64,000 bases of DNA from Tieghemostelium lacteum (Eukaryota; Evosea; Eumycetozoa; Dictyosteliales; Raperosteliaceae), in contig LODT01000016.1 of the NCBI GenBank assembly GCA_001606155.1, forward strand, positions 62,001 through 126,000, read 5' to 3'. Of this stretch, positions 41,863-52,870 are shown piece by piece; within the stretch, counting starts at the first letter, position 1, and every line of letters begins with the position of its first letter. Below the pieces are notes generated by a model. That model was given only the letters and a program-made list of their open reading frames with translations. It did no database searches and was not told the origin of the DNA. Position numbers and translations under genes: made by a program.

Positions 41863-42801
41863 TTAAATATTATTATTAGTTGAAAAATATTGATTGTACA
41901 GTGATATATTTCTTCTGAGAATATCTTCACATGGTCCTAATAAACGTGTGAATCTCTGTCTATCCAATTCTACACATTTAGTTACACCTATAGAGGTAAC
42001 AGTTGCAGCTCTAGGTTTATCCTCCAAGAGTGCAATTTCACCAAAATAATCAGCTTGGTGAAGTCTTGCAACCTCTTGTTGAGAACCATCTTGCTGTTGT
42101 TGAGTTACTTTAACCTCACCTTCTACAATAATATAGAATTTATCACCAGATTCACCTTGTCTGACGATAACCTCATCATCTTGAAATACACAAGGTTCCA
42201 ATGCATCTGCCAGAGATGTTCTTTCATATTTATCAATATCTCTTAGAATAGAGACATTATCCAAAAACTCTTCATATAGTTTTCTCTTCTTTAGAGTTTG
42301 ATCCATTAGAATAGTACGATAAACTACTCTATTAAGAGCCCACAGTCTTACATCTGTACGAGCAATTACAGTTGCAGCTCTAGGACTTCCATAAATGAGA
42401 GCCAACTCACCAAATGAACCACCTTGGTACACATACATTACATGTTTAGGAGACTCATTATTCTTACTTACATAAATGTCACATTCACCATTTTCGACCA
42501 CATAGAAATTATCACCTTCATCCCCTTGTCTGATAATTACATCACCAGCTTTATAGTGAACTTCTACCATTGCTGAAAATATAGATTCCCTTTCCTCCTC
42601 TTCAAGATGACTAAACATTATATTCATTTTTAAAGCTTGCTGCAGTCTCTGTTGTGTCTCTATTGATTTTGGTACAGTTGGTATCGAGACTGCTGGTTGA
42701 TTATTTCCACCTAATGTCTCACTACTAATACCACCTCTCCTTTTTCTAGTAATTGAAAGTCCATCTACATGTGGATTTTGTGCTACTTTATTATTATTCA
42801 T
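41863..42801 (-). CDS. pkaR: cAMP-dependent protein kinase regulatory subunit
   Basis: 312 aa from ATG 42801; upstream in-frame codons are Phe/Lys-rich non-coding DNA, and CTCCTAG six bases before the ATG may be a 5' UTR splice acceptor. The pseudosubstrate RRGGIS (residues 21-26) is type I-like, with Gly at the phospho-acceptor position. Two cyclic-nucleotide-binding domains carry the phosphate-binding cassettes FGELALIYGSPRAATV and FGEIALLEDKPRAATV, both with the key Glu and Arg. No N-terminal dimerisation helix bundle is present, consistent with the known monomeric R subunit of Dictyostelium. It holds the catalytic subunit inactive until cAMP binds, a central switch of amoebal development. 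Confidence 0.96.
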   Translation of the reverse strand: MNNNKVAQNPHVDGLSITRKRRGGISSETLGGNNQPAVSIPTVPKSIETQQRLQQALKMNIMFSHLEEEERESIFSAMVEVHYKAGDVIIRQGDEGDNFYVVENGECDIYVSKNNESPKHVMYVYQGGSFGELALIYGSPRAATVIARTDVRLWALNRVVYRTILMDQTLKKRKLYEEFLDNVSILRDIDKYERTSLADALEPCVFQDDEVIVRQGESGDKFYIIVEGEVKVTQQQQDGSQQEVARLHQADYFGEIALLEDKPRAATVTSIGVTKCVELDRQRFTRLLGPCEDILRRNISLYNQYFSTNNNI

Positions 42802-42968
42802 TTTTTCTAGGAGATAAAACATAAAAAAAAACAAAATAAAAAAATTTTTTTTTTTTTCTAAATTAGAAATAATTGTTTTTTTACACAATTACAAATTTGG
42901 ATAATGATCATATATATTTTTATAATTTTTTTTTTTTTTAAATTTCGATTTATATATTACATAGGTGT

Positions 42969-43781
42969 TTATTTTAACTTTTCTTTTTCAAAGGCATTTA
43001 GTTCTATTTGTGATTGGTCGTAAGTTGTGGTGGTGGTGGTAGTCTCTTTATAAAGATTATTTCTGCTGGTTGACCTATAGTGAACAACATGGTGAAGATA
43101 GGTTGTAGTAGATGAAATATTACTATAACTTTCCGTATGATTTTTAAATTTATAAGAGTTTTTGATCAATAGTAGTTTCTTTCCTTTAAATTCCACAAAG
43201 ATCTTTTTGTGTTTTGGTAGTTTGTGCATTAGAAACTTTCTTAAGAATACATAGAGTATCAGTGAGAGAACCAGTCCTACTGCACACCCAACTCCCACTT
43301 GAAGTGGTGTATGATATTTTAAATAGACTCTAGAGTAAGGTACCACTGAAAAGACTGCAATTGCAATCAGTATATATGTAGTTCTCCTCTTTTTAGTCCA
43401 AGATTTGTTTAGAGGTAATAACGTGAACTCTAATATAACCCACATTAATAATAGAACTGATGTCATGGAATGTCCACTAGGCATTCCAAATGAACATGCA
43501 CATGATTCAGGTGGTCTACTCTGTTTGATTATTCTCTTTAGAATCAATTCATTGAGAATCAATGCGAATCCTAACGATGTTAATCCAATAAGAGGTATAA
43601 TGGATCTCTTCCAAAGGTACCAAAAAAACAGTGGTACAAATACAACTACAGGAACATATGAGAATATTGCCATAACTATCATTCCACTAGTTACTTTATC
43701 ACCTGGGAAACAAATTATAAAGTCACTATTGTGTTTACAATTGGTTTCATTATAATAAATTGTCATATCATTTGATGACAT
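42969..43781 (-). CDS. dolpp1: Dolichyl-diphosphatase-like PAP2 phosphatase
   Basis: Single exon, 270 aa, with four or five transmembrane helices. PAP2 catalytic motifs: KRIIKQSRP (82-90), PSGHS (101-105) and SRVYLKYHTPLQV, where the usual last Asp is Gln, as in DOLPP1. DOLPP1 in the ER membrane removes one phosphate from dolichyl diphosphate released by N-glycosylation, recycling the carrier. The C-terminal 60 residues (Lys then Thr/Ser-rich) go beyond the core family. Divergent lipid-phosphatase function cannot be excluded. Confidence 0.88.
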   Translation of the reverse strand: MSSNDMTIYYNETNCKHNSDFIICFPGDKVTSGMIVMAIFSYVPVVVFVPLFFWYLWKRSIIPLIGLTSLGFALILNELILKRIIKQSRPPESCACSFGMPSGHSMTSVLLLMWVILEFTLLPLNKSWTKKRRTTYILIAIAVFSVVPYSRVYLKYHTPLQVGVGCAVGLVLSLILYVFLRKFLMHKLPKHKKIFVEFKGKKLLLIKNSYKFKNHTESYSNISSTTTYLHHVVHYRSTSRNNLYKETTTTTTTYDQSQIELNAFEKEKLK

Positions 43782-43961
43782 TTATTTATTCTTAAGGTTT
43801 GATTGTTTAAAATATAAAAATAACAAAGTGGGTAGATACTCAAGATTTTTGATCAAAAATATTTTGCACAAAACGTATGTTTCGCAGTTGAAGAGATTTT
43901 TTTTGACAAGATATCAAATATATTTTATTTTGTAAACTGTTTCTAACAATTACCTCAATTA

Positions 43962-44402
43962 TTATTCTGGTTTATATTCAATTACCAATTTATGTTCATA
44001 TTTGGTATACAGAAAATATGAAGTTTTACTTTTCATTTTATGTACAAATTTTATGACGTGGTCATTTTCTTCGTTGAAATTTTCTGTAATATATATATGA
44101 TCATCTTTTCTTTTATCTTCTATGGCTTTTACATGTTTATATACAGATACCAATAAAACCAAAGCCAAACCTATTAAAATGTAATTGCCAAAATACCCCT
44201 GAATAAAAAGATACAAAGATAAAATTATGATTATCCCAATATCTAAAATATTTTCATCTTGGGTCTTATTATATCTATAGAGACCATAGTTTACAAGTTT
44301 TATTTGTCCTGGTGATAAATGAACTAGTTGGGATTTATCAATGGTATATTTAATAAAACTAAACAAATTATATTTCTTTGTAACTGTAATAGATTTAACC
44401 AT
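43962..44402 (-). CDS. Two-helix membrane protein, unknown
   Basis: 146 aa. N-terminal soluble part (residues 1-50), two closely spaced hydrophobic helices (ILDIGIIIILSLYLFIQGYFG; ILIGLALVLLVSVY, about 53-90), and a soluble C-terminus with alternating charge. The layout is loosely like PIG-H of the GPI-GlcNAc transferase, but the conserved LGIQ-type segment is not evident, so I do not assign it. Confidence 0.6.
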   Translation of the reverse strand: MVKSITVTKKYNLFSFIKYTIDKSQLVHLSPGQIKLVNYGLYRYNKTQDENILDIGIIIILSLYLFIQGYFGNYILIGLALVLLVSVYKHVKAIEDKRKDDHIYITENFNEENDHVIKFVHKMKSKTSYFLYTKYEHKLVIEYKPE

Positions 44403-44619
44403 ATCAATTGAATATTGAATGGAGAATGTAGTTTCAAAATAATTGATTAAATAGTTATAATTTCAATAATTAAATTTTATTTGGAAAACCAAATCATATC
44501 AATAGTGGGGGGGTGGTAAAAACCTAATGTAATGATTTGACATTTTAACATGATAATAACTTTATCCCGACAAATATTGTCAAGGTATCTATTTGTAAAA
44601 TTGACCTTTAAATAAGGTA

Positions 44620-46557
44620 TTATTTATAATTAAAGGTATTTAGATAGTTAATTGAATTTTTCATTTCTTGATCTTTTTGAGATTGATTCCAGTTGAGGAG
44701 GGGTGCCATGATATCAATGATTTTGGGTAGAGATTGCATTGATTTGTTATAGTCAAGGAATGACAATCTAGTTCTACGGGCAAGAATATCTTGTGCCTTT
44801 ACTGCATATTCATTCTGTACTGCATAGACAACTTCAGCTTCTAAATAAGGGTAACCTTCAACCAGACGACGTGGTTGATCATTGTCTCTTTTCATTGCCA
44901 ATTCAGCAACAAAAGGTGACTGATCACCATAACTATGTGCAAGATGTTTGGCAACATCTGATGGTAAATTAAAACGTTTCTGTAGGTACTCATCCATTTT
45001 TGAAAAATACTGTGCACCACCGTATAATTTCAAATTGGGGGTGACACAATAACGTGGTGTAAAAAAACTATTTTTTTGAACTGCATAATCTACAGTTTCT
45101 TCAGACATTGCTCTGTAGGTAGTCCATTTACCACCGACAATAGATATCAATCCACTTGGCGAATCTCTAATACCGTGAGATCTAATGATTTTCTTTGTCT
45201 CTCCGTTACCTCTAGACTCTTGTTTAGCAAGTGGTCTTATACCAGACCAAGTTGATGTAATATCACTCTTGCTAACCTCAAAACCATCTTTTGTATATTC
45301 CTTAATAGTCTCCAAAATGAAGTCTACTTCTGATTCTGTGGGTTTAGGGTCCTGATGAATCTGGCATTTCTCATCGGTAGTACCAGCAACGGATTTACCT
45401 TCAAAAGGCAATATGAATAGAACTCTACCATCTTTGGTATTAGGATTCAAAAACCCAATATCAGGAGGACACAATTTAGAAGGCAATACAATATGAACAC
45501 CAGTGGATCCTGCTATTATAGGTTCAACCATTGGATTATCCATACGTCTTATAGAATCTGAAAATGGACCAGTTGCATTGATTACACATTTAGCCTTAAC
45601 TCTATAGCTCTTACCTGTGAGTCTATCCTTCACCACTACACCCTGAATCTTAGCTACTGACTCTGGTGATTCCTCAGATTTCAAAAACCCAGTAACTTCA
45701 GCATAATTAAGTACAATTGAACCTTGGTTAGCAGCAGATAATGCAATGCCAACATTCATTCTGGAGTCATTATGTTGGCCGTCGTAATAGATAATTGACC
45801 CCAATAAGCCTTCTTTAAGATACGGAAACTTCTCCAAAGACTTTTCTTTTGACATGTAGTAACTACCCGGTATGTCATTGAAAGGATAGAAAAAGTCATA
45901 CAATTTAGTTCCTATCCAAAACTTGGGTAAATCTATCCAATGATAGATAGGTATTAGTATAGGTAAAGGTCTTGATAAATGTGGTGCATTAGATAAAAGA
46001 TTGGATCGCTCCTTCAGTGCCTCTTTAACAAGATCCAGCTCTTTAATGTCTAGATTAAGTATAGCAGATTCCAAATACCGTATACCACCGTGAATGAGTT
46101 TTGTACTTTTACTTGAGGTACCTGAAGAGAAATCATCTCTTTCGAATAATGCACATTTTAAACCACGACTTTGAGCATCTAAACACACTCCACTACCTGT
46201 AGCACCACCACCAATCACAATAACATCTAGCTCTTTATCAGCATCATCTAGGTCTACTATCATTTGTTGTGAATTTGTTTGTTTTTGTGATTGATTACCA
46301 AAATGATGTTGTTCCAGCTTTTCTAATCTTTTTAATTGGTCAATTCTAGATGGTATCTTAAATCTATTGAAAAAATCTACAGGTTTGTTCTCTAATAGTG
46401 CAATTTCATTTTTGTTCTTTTCACGCTCCTCCAAACTGTTTTTAAAATTATTGTACTTGTACATAGAGTTCATAGAAAGTGCAAAAGGTATACCACAGAT
46501 ACCTGCTGATATTAAAAATATCTTATATTTCCTAAAATTTGATGTCTGACTTTTCAT
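44620..46557 (-). CDS. gpd2: Mitochondrial FAD glycerol-3-phosphate dehydrogenase
   Basis: Single exon, 645 aa. It oxidises glycerol-3-phosphate to dihydroxyacetone phosphate and passes electrons to ubiquinone at the outer face of the inner membrane. FAD-binding VIVIGGGATGSG near residue 115, then FERDDFSSGTSSKSTKLIHGGIRYLE and GGKWTTYRAMSEETVD are family hallmarks. An N-terminal hydrophobic helix (IFLISAGICGIPFALSM) preceded by basic residues fits mitochondrial membrane targeting. The animal C-terminal EF-hands are absent. Full length otherwise. Confidence 0.95.
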   Translation of the reverse strand: MKSQTSNFRKYKIFLISAGICGIPFALSMNSMYKYNNFKNSLEEREKNKNEIALLENKPVDFFNRFKIPSRIDQLKRLEKLEQHHFGNQSQKQTNSQQMIVDLDDADKELDVIVIGGGATGSGVCLDAQSRGLKCALFERDDFSSGTSSKSTKLIHGGIRYLESAILNLDIKELDLVKEALKERSNLLSNAPHLSRPLPILIPIYHWIDLPKFWIGTKLYDFFYPFNDIPGSYYMSKEKSLEKFPYLKEGLLGSIIYYDGQHNDSRMNVGIALSAANQGSIVLNYAEVTGFLKSEESPESVAKIQGVVVKDRLTGKSYRVKAKCVINATGPFSDSIRRMDNPMVEPIIAGSTGVHIVLPSKLCPPDIGFLNPNTKDGRVLFILPFEGKSVAGTTDEKCQIHQDPKPTESEVDFILETIKEYTKDGFEVSKSDITSTWSGIRPLAKQESRGNGETKKIIRSHGIRDSPSGLISIVGGKWTTYRAMSEETVDYAVQKNSFFTPRYCVTPNLKLYGGAQYFSKMDEYLQKRFNLPSDVAKHLAHSYGDQSPFVAELAMKRDNDQPRRLVEGYPYLEAEVVYAVQNEYAVKAQDILARRTRLSFLDYNKSMQSLPKIIDIMAPLLNWNQSQKDQEMKNSINYLNTFNYK

Positions 46558-46984
46558 TTTATAATTTTGTCATTTATCTTAAATGAAGATGGTATGCAGG
46601 ACAAATTGGGGAAGAAAAAAAAATTTTGAAGTTTTTACAAAATAACTTTTATGTGGGTTGAAATGGGGAAATCAAAAAAAAAAGAATGATTCAGAAAAAT
46701 ATGAACATTTTGAAAGAATATTGTGAAATATTGTATAATTTTATTTAAAATAAAAAAATTAGTTTACGATTTTGTGTGGTGGCATATGCGATGATGGTGA
46801 GTACTATGGACAGGATGAGGGTGGTGGTTGGAGTTTGTTTAGTTAATAATATGATATAACTTAAAGTGAATAAAAAAAATGGATGGGAGGGGTGGAAGGT
46901 TGGAAAAGGGGAATGAATATGAAGAGGGAAGTGAAGGAAGGGAGGGAAGAGGAATTTAAGTGATTATTATTATTATTAGGCTAT
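46558..46984. other. Intergenic with purine-rich tract
   Basis: About 427 bp. From 46785 to 46975 the plus strand is rich in G and A (GGATGGGAGGGGTGGAAGGTTGG, GGGAAGTGAAGGAAGGGAGGG). This lies in the 3' flank of the minus-strand PH-FHA gene, so its transcript would have a strongly CU-rich 3' UTR. No gene seen. Confidence 0.5.
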
Positions 46985-48986
46985 TTATTTTTTTACAACT
47001 TCAAATTTAAGAGTTGTTTTTCCAATTTTAATAACATCACCAGGAATCAAAGAATACTTATCAATTCTCTTTTTGTTCACTTTGGTACCATGACCAGAAC
47101 CCAAATCCATGATTATGCATTGAGTATCTGAAACTTCGATTTTACAATGGGTTCTAGAAACTTTTTTATCGTCAATGGTAATAGTACAGGATTCGGAACG
47201 TCCAATGGTATGTGATCCCAATGACATTTTAGCAACTTTAGGTTTGGAAGTAGGTGGATGACCAAATACAATATAGGTCAGAGTGGGAATAAACTTTTTA
47301 CCGTAACCACTGACAACCATCTGAGGTTCATCTTCTGAGGCCGACGAGGACTGTTGTTGTTGCTGTTGTTGTTGTTGTTGTTCTGGATATAATTGTTGAT
47401 TTAATGCTAAACTTTGACTTAAATTACTACTACTGGATCTTATAGTTCTCTTATCAGAGTTACTACTATTCACTTGTAAATTACTATTGAAAATATTTAT
47501 AAAATTATTTGATGGTGGTGATGAGGATGGTGATGTTGAGGTAAAATCTCTTCCTTTCTTTCCAGATTTTGAAAAATCTAAAGCATTCACCCAATCTTCC
47601 ATAGCAACCTGGTGCTTGGCCTTCAATATAAAAACACTTAATGGTGTTGAAAGCTTAAAGGAATGACTTAGATCATAATTTACATTACTTTCATTTACAT
47701 TACAAATTGTAATATCTGTATATTTTAATGTGATAACTCCTTGTGGTGGCTATACATTCATAAAAGTTTAAAATTAGTTAATTCGTTGGAATTTTTTCCA
47801 AAATTGGTAAAAAAAAAATATACATACTAATTTTGAAGATTTATAATAATATAAACATTTATCCAGTAGAGCAAAATAGTAATTTTTCCAAGTTACTTTA
47901 CCAGATTCGTCGTCCTCTTCCATCATTAGAAGATTACCAGTTTTCTCTTTTTTGGCTTTGTTTATCAGATGTGTTGAATAAGAATCAATTTCAGCGAGTA
48001 ACAGTAGCAGTCTGTCGAGTTCCAGTTCAGATTTTTTGTCAAAGAGTGGATATACTTGATTCCATGCTGAAAGTCTATTTTCATAGTCATCAGTCTCCAG
48101 ATTGGTTCTCATCAAATTCTGGAATACATCATTCCACTTTTCAAAATCCTCATTTGACAGTGCACACAATTGATCAATTCTCTTTTGAGAGTATAATTGA
48201 ATCTGATAGTTACTGACATGTGCTGATTTGATATCAACCAGATTCTTTTCACTCAAGATTATTGGTGGTGTTATAAATGATATAGAAATGATACCTTTGG
48301 GTTTCTTTGCTCCTTTATATTTATAATAATATAAATTATTTCCATTCAAAGCAAAATAATATCTATTTTAATTATATAAACAAAAAAAAATATATTAATA
48401 ATCTTTTTTTTTTTAGTTTTTTTTAAATTTTACAAAAATTATTTTTAGAAATACATAATAAAACGAGAACATGGATACGAATAAAATCTTTTGAGATGAT
48501 GTTGTGAGTTTAAACTTACTTTTTCCAACCACTTGTAAATCTTGATTTTTTAAGTAATTCACCGTCCATAATTGCAGTTGCAGAGACATCATAACATTGC
48601 CAAGGTTTTTCAATTGTTGTTAGAAAGGCACCTATAGCCTTATCTAATTCACTTTGTTTGTCTGTGAGGTCTCTAATGTCTTTTTTGGGTTTACCTGATG
48701 CTGAAGAAGCTTGGTTTCTCGATCTACCACTACTGCTACCTCCGCTAATACCTCCACCAAATAGAATGGATGCTAATCCACGACTTTTTTTACTGCTGAT
48801 ACTTCCACTTGCCTGTTCCTCATAGTATTCTGGATCGTATCCCGAATGATACTCTTCCATAACCTCTTGGTTCTTTTTTAGTTTATTGTGACTATATGAC
48901 AACTTATCATTCTGAAGAATCTCTACAAATTCATCGTTGTCATTGTCACCTAAATCTACTAGTTTCCCAAATTTCTTTGATGACAT
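46985..48986 (-). CDS. PH-PH-FHA domain protein
   Basis: Exons 48520-48986, 47828-48362 and 46985-47749, 588 aa. Splices complete PH domains: exon 1 ends MDGELLKKSRFTSGWKK and exon 2 begins YYFALNGNNLYYYK; exon 2 ends YYFALLDKCLYYYKSSKL and exon 3 begins PPQGVITL ... AMEDWVNAL. After a Ser/Gln-rich spacer the C-terminal FHA domain (about residues 495-585) has SLGSHTIGRSESC, VSRTHCKIE and DLGSGHGTKVN. FHA domains bind phosphothreonine; PH domains bind phosphoinositides or partners. A membrane-to-kinase signalling adaptor is inferred. Confidence 0.87.
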
Positions 48987-50021
48987 GATTTCTAAATTTC
49001 AATAAAAATTTCAAATATATTTGTATCTACTAATTATGTGAATCGATTCGCTTATTTCTATTTAATAGATTATTATAATTTTTTTAATAGGGCTGTTTAA
49101 ATGTGTCTATAAAAAAATTTTTTTTTTTTTTTGTACTAATTTTGTTTTTTTTTTTTTTTGATTGATTAAACTGATTTATAGCGATTTAAATTTCTAGTTT
49201 ATATATCTATCACAAAAAAAAGTTATTTAAATAACAGGTGGGAGATAAAAAAAAGAAAATAAAAAGTTAATATAAACAACAAAAAGAGAGGAAAAAAAAA
49301 TTAAAGAGAGTTTGAAAATGGCATTAGAAATCAACAATATTTTTTTTTTTTTTTTAGGTTCCTAAAGAGGTTCAATGAAATTAAAAACTTATACTTTGAA
49401 TTTGAAAGGGAAGAGCCCTACATGATATTTTTTATTTTTTTCTAATTTTGATCTCACTTGTTACACATTTTAGACAGGTTTAGTGTAATATTCTTCTTGC
49501 ATTACAAGCCATTATGAATAAGTTTTCTATAAATATCGAGATTGACATGTATTTTGTTTTAAACAACACAACCTGATGTGAATAAATAATTTATCGAGTT
49601 GTGAGGGTTAAATCATTTTCATTAAAAGTTGGAAAAAGAAAAATGATTCAAAATATGAAATCTCCATTTCTGATTGGTCAATTATTCATTAAATCTTTGA
49701 AATTCAACCCACAATATAGGAATAAATATCTTTGGTGTTTTCTTTTAATATTAAAAATATCTAAAATGTTTATTGGTTATTTCATAAATATTTATTTTTA
49801 TTTTATTAATATTTTATTTTATTTCAATTCAATCTTTTGTAATAAATTCAAAATTCAATTAAATAAATGTTTCAATGAATTCAATTTCGGCTCTTTCCGT
49901 TCCACACCACATCAACAAACACAAAATTTTTTTTTGATCAGTTGTGATTTCAATAAATCGATTATTTTAATTTTAGGACATTATTTTAAATTTATATACA
50001 ATACAACCATATTTCGGTTAT
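48987..50021. other. Intergenic, AT-rich with long T-runs
   Basis: About 1 kb between the PH-FHA gene start and the EMC7 stop, both on the minus strand. It holds repeated T-runs of 10-15 bases. A plus-strand frame at 49601-50068 (Phe/Ile/Asn-rich) overlaps the last EMC7 exon and has base composition of non-coding DNA, so it is not accepted. No RNA gene seen. Confidence 0.5.
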
Positions 50022-50978
50022 TTATTTATCTTTATCTTTGGCACTCTCTATTTGTTTTGATGCTTTAAATTTTGGCCATGATGGCATTTGTTGTATCATA
50101 TCCGGTTGGGAACCTTTTATTTGTTCACGAGTCTCTTCATCACCTAAAAAAAAATTTTTATAAAAATGTGTTTGATTTTAGTATTCATTGAATTGAGTTA
50201 TTACAAATCAACATCTTTCCAAAACAGATTTAGTGATTATGTAATAGATGAAAAAAAAAATTAAAAAAAAAAATAAATTGAACTTTAAAAACGACATTTG
50301 GAAATTTAAAAGACTTGAATTGTAATGTGTAATGTTGTTTTACAAATACTTACTTTCTATAAAGCTGGTTAGATATGGTAAAACAAATATTAGACCTACA
50401 GTCACACCAATGGATAGTACCATTGGATTTTTGATGAGACTGAATATACTGAATGGTGTATGAACACTAAAATAACCATAGTGTGCAACTGGTTTAATTT
50501 GTAGTGGTAATGTCAATGCTGTATCATTATCAAATGCTCTGACTCGAATTGAATTTTTACTTTTTGTTCCAATTACATCAACTAGATATTTTAAATATTC
50601 ATATTGAAAACAATCTATATCTAAAACATAGGTACCCAAAGGTATATCAAAACTTGTAAAAGGGAGATAATTATAATTAACATCTAATTTATCACATCTA
50701 CTCTTGATGTATGTATGTATATATATTTACAATGTAATTCTACCGTCTTCATTTGGTATTTGAACAATCTCTGAAAAGTTATAATTGTTTACTAGTCTTG
50801 CAGTTATTAAATTGAATTGTAAATCTGAGTATGCTTGTGCTTTTATTAGTTTAATATCAAGTGAATTCAATGATCCACTAGTTGTATGTACAGTTGATTG
50901 TGCATAGACATTATTTATAAAAAATAGAAAAACATAAAATATCAAACTAATCGATGATAGCTTTGATATCAGTTTCAT
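50022..50978 (-). CDS. emc7: ER membrane protein complex subunit 7
   Basis: Exons 50731-50978, 50354-50652 and 50022-50143, 222 aa. EMC7 is a subunit of the EMC insertase in the ER membrane. Signal peptide (MKLISKLSSISLIFYVFLFFINNVYAQ, in two parts residues 1-27), a lumenal beta-sandwich containing NEDGRITFFDIPLGTYVLDI, which aligns without gaps to the DGSF..HDIPSGSY block of animal EMC7, one transmembrane helix (NPMVLSIGVTVGLIFVLPYL) and a cytosolic tail (SDEETREQIKGSQ). The acceptor at 50653-50654 was chosen because of that alignment; an upstream acceptor would add 15 residues. Confidence 0.87.
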
Positions 50979-51091
50979 TATTTGAAGTTGGTTTGACAAA
51001 ATGATTTTTATGCAAATTAAAAAAAAAAAAAAAAAAAACTTTTAATTTTTATCAAAAAAAAGAGGACCAACAAAAACGAACGAATAATTCA

Positions 51092-52653
51092 ATGGAGACT
51101 ATAGAAGGAAAAATACCATCAATTATTGTTTTAGGGTTTAAAGATAGTGGTAAATCATCATTATACTTTCAAATGAAAAAGGATGAATCCAAGAAATATG
51201 CATTCATTTTTGATCATGAAACACTACCAAAATCCATTTTAGACGAAGCCAAAGAGAAAAACTATCCAATTTTAGATCAAGAAAGTACTATTAAACTTCC
51301 AAATGGTTCAGTTTGTTGTTTGCTAATGGAGCATAATGTTGTAAAGGTTGTATTACCAGGTAACTTTGATCGTTTGGTATTCGTATCTGATGACTTTGAA
51401 GGTTCATTCTTATTTGAATTAATTTCTTCAGTTGAGGAAGGTCCTTTGGCAGATTTAGCTGATAGATTAATGGTAGAAAATACAGTTTGTTTAATTGACA
51501 GTAAAACTATCCTTTCTAATCTAAAGTCAATGGATATCCTCAGTGACAGATACAACTTTGAAATGACTGAATCCAACCGTGAGGTTGTTGTCAGTGAAAA
51601 ATCTAAAAGCTCTGACTGTTGCAAAGAGAAATCTGATTGTTGTGATGACAAATCTGACTGTTGTGATGACAAATCAGATTGTTGTAAACCAACAAAAAAA
51701 GAGGAGAAAAAGAAACAAGATAAATGTTGTGACCATGACCATGACCATGACCACGACAACGAAGATGAAACTATGAAAGCCTCAGAAAGACGTGTTTCAA
51801 CTGTTATTTTATCACAGGTATGTGTATATACATATTTAATCTTAAAATTAACACACCAAAAAATATTAAAACTCAAATTTGGAAATAGGTTCAATCATCA
51901 CAAATTTTGTTATTAAACAAAACTGATTTGGTATCCAAAGAGGAATTACAATATATTGAGGATATGTTGACTTTTGTTTCAACATCTAGAATTATTAGAA
52001 CCACTCATGCAGCTGTTGATATTGAGACACTCTTTACAGATGTACCTATTATCAAGTCACATGATGAGGTCACTGGATCTGGATTTGGATTGTTACATTC
52101 AAACTTTTATCAAAGAATTCCATTCCACCCTACAAGACTCTTCAACTGCATCTTTAGACCTAACGAAGAGGAAAAATGTATAGAGCTAAAAAAAGAGAAT
52201 TTCAAAGGTATCATTTGGGCCTACAGTAAAATGTGGTTGGCAACTGACATGGAGTGCAGTTATACCTTTGACTTGCTGGAGGAGCACGGTGATTTTAATA
52301 TGGGCCCAGATTTCTATGCAGCCAACGATGGCAGTGATACCTATTCACTATACCCAACTGTCGATGAACTAATCAAAAAAGAGATTTCATCGAATACCTA
52401 TGGAGATAGAGCTTCTGAAATGTCTATTCTTGCTGATTCCACATTCAATGTACAATTATTCAATGAAGTTTTGAGAAAATGTCTCTTGACTCCAGAAGAA
52501 TTTGCTATGGGTCCAGAGAAATGGGCTACTTTTGATAATCCATTTGAAGATTTTGTTGAATTTGATGGCGAATTTGATGACGAACTTGATGAAGATGAAG
52601 ATGAAGAGGATGAAGTACCAACATTAGTAAATTTGAAAATAGACAGAAAATGA
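51092..52653 (+). CDS. CobW/ZNG1-like G3E GTPase with metal-binding insert
   Basis: Exons 51092-51817 and 51889-52653, phase 0, 496 aa. G3E P-loop GTPases such as ZNG1/CobW deliver zinc or other metals to enzymes. Seen: Walker A GFKDSGKS (15-22), NKTD (LLLNKTDL, about 247-252) for guanine, and a C-terminal CobW_C-like domain (RIPFHPTRLF ... KGIIWAYSKMWLAT). The family CxCC metal motif reads SVCC (NGSVCCLL, about 72-79), losing the first Cys, and the usual E-T/S-x-G is not obvious. An insert at about 170-232 has four SDCC units, KCC and (DH)4, a likely metal reservoir. The C-terminus is very acidic. Confidence 0.83.
51599..51690 (+). repeat. 21-bp tandem coding repeat (KSDCCDD)
   Basis: About four imperfect 21-bp units encoding K-S-D-C-C-D/K-D/E inside the CobW-like gene, followed by a (GACCAT)n-type run encoding (DH)4 at about 51731-51757. 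Units differ by a few substitutions. Confidence 0.85.
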
Positions 52654-52870
52654 AAAAGAGAATAAACTAGAAATTAATTAGTTTTAGTATCATCATGTAA
52701 ACTTTTTTTAGAGTGCACTCTGCAACATCTCAGAGTTTTTAAAAATTGTAGATAAGGATTTTGGAAATTGAATATAAAGTATAATGAAATAATATTTTAG
52801 TTATTTATGTCAAAATATCTATTTTTACAACTGATTTGATATTTGAATTATCTATTAAGGGGATGGCAAG

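Noticed and set aside
43962-44402. Assignment as PIG-H
   Set aside because: Only the size and helix pair resemble it; the conserved lumenal/cytosolic core motif is not visible.
44507-44513. G7 run after the glycerol-3-phosphate dehydrogenase gene as a quadruplex
   Set aside because: Only one G-run with no further G-tracts nearby to form a four-tract structure.
49601-50068. 155-codon plus-strand frame
   Set aside because: Overlaps the last exon of EMC7 on the other strand and has non-coding base composition (Phe, Ile, Asn, Lys dominated).
50653-50706. Alternative acceptor for EMC7 exon 2 adding CDKLDVNYNYLPFTS
   Set aside because: In frame and possible, but it breaks the gap-free alignment of the DG..DIP.G.Y block with the EMC7 family, so the shorter splice is preferred.
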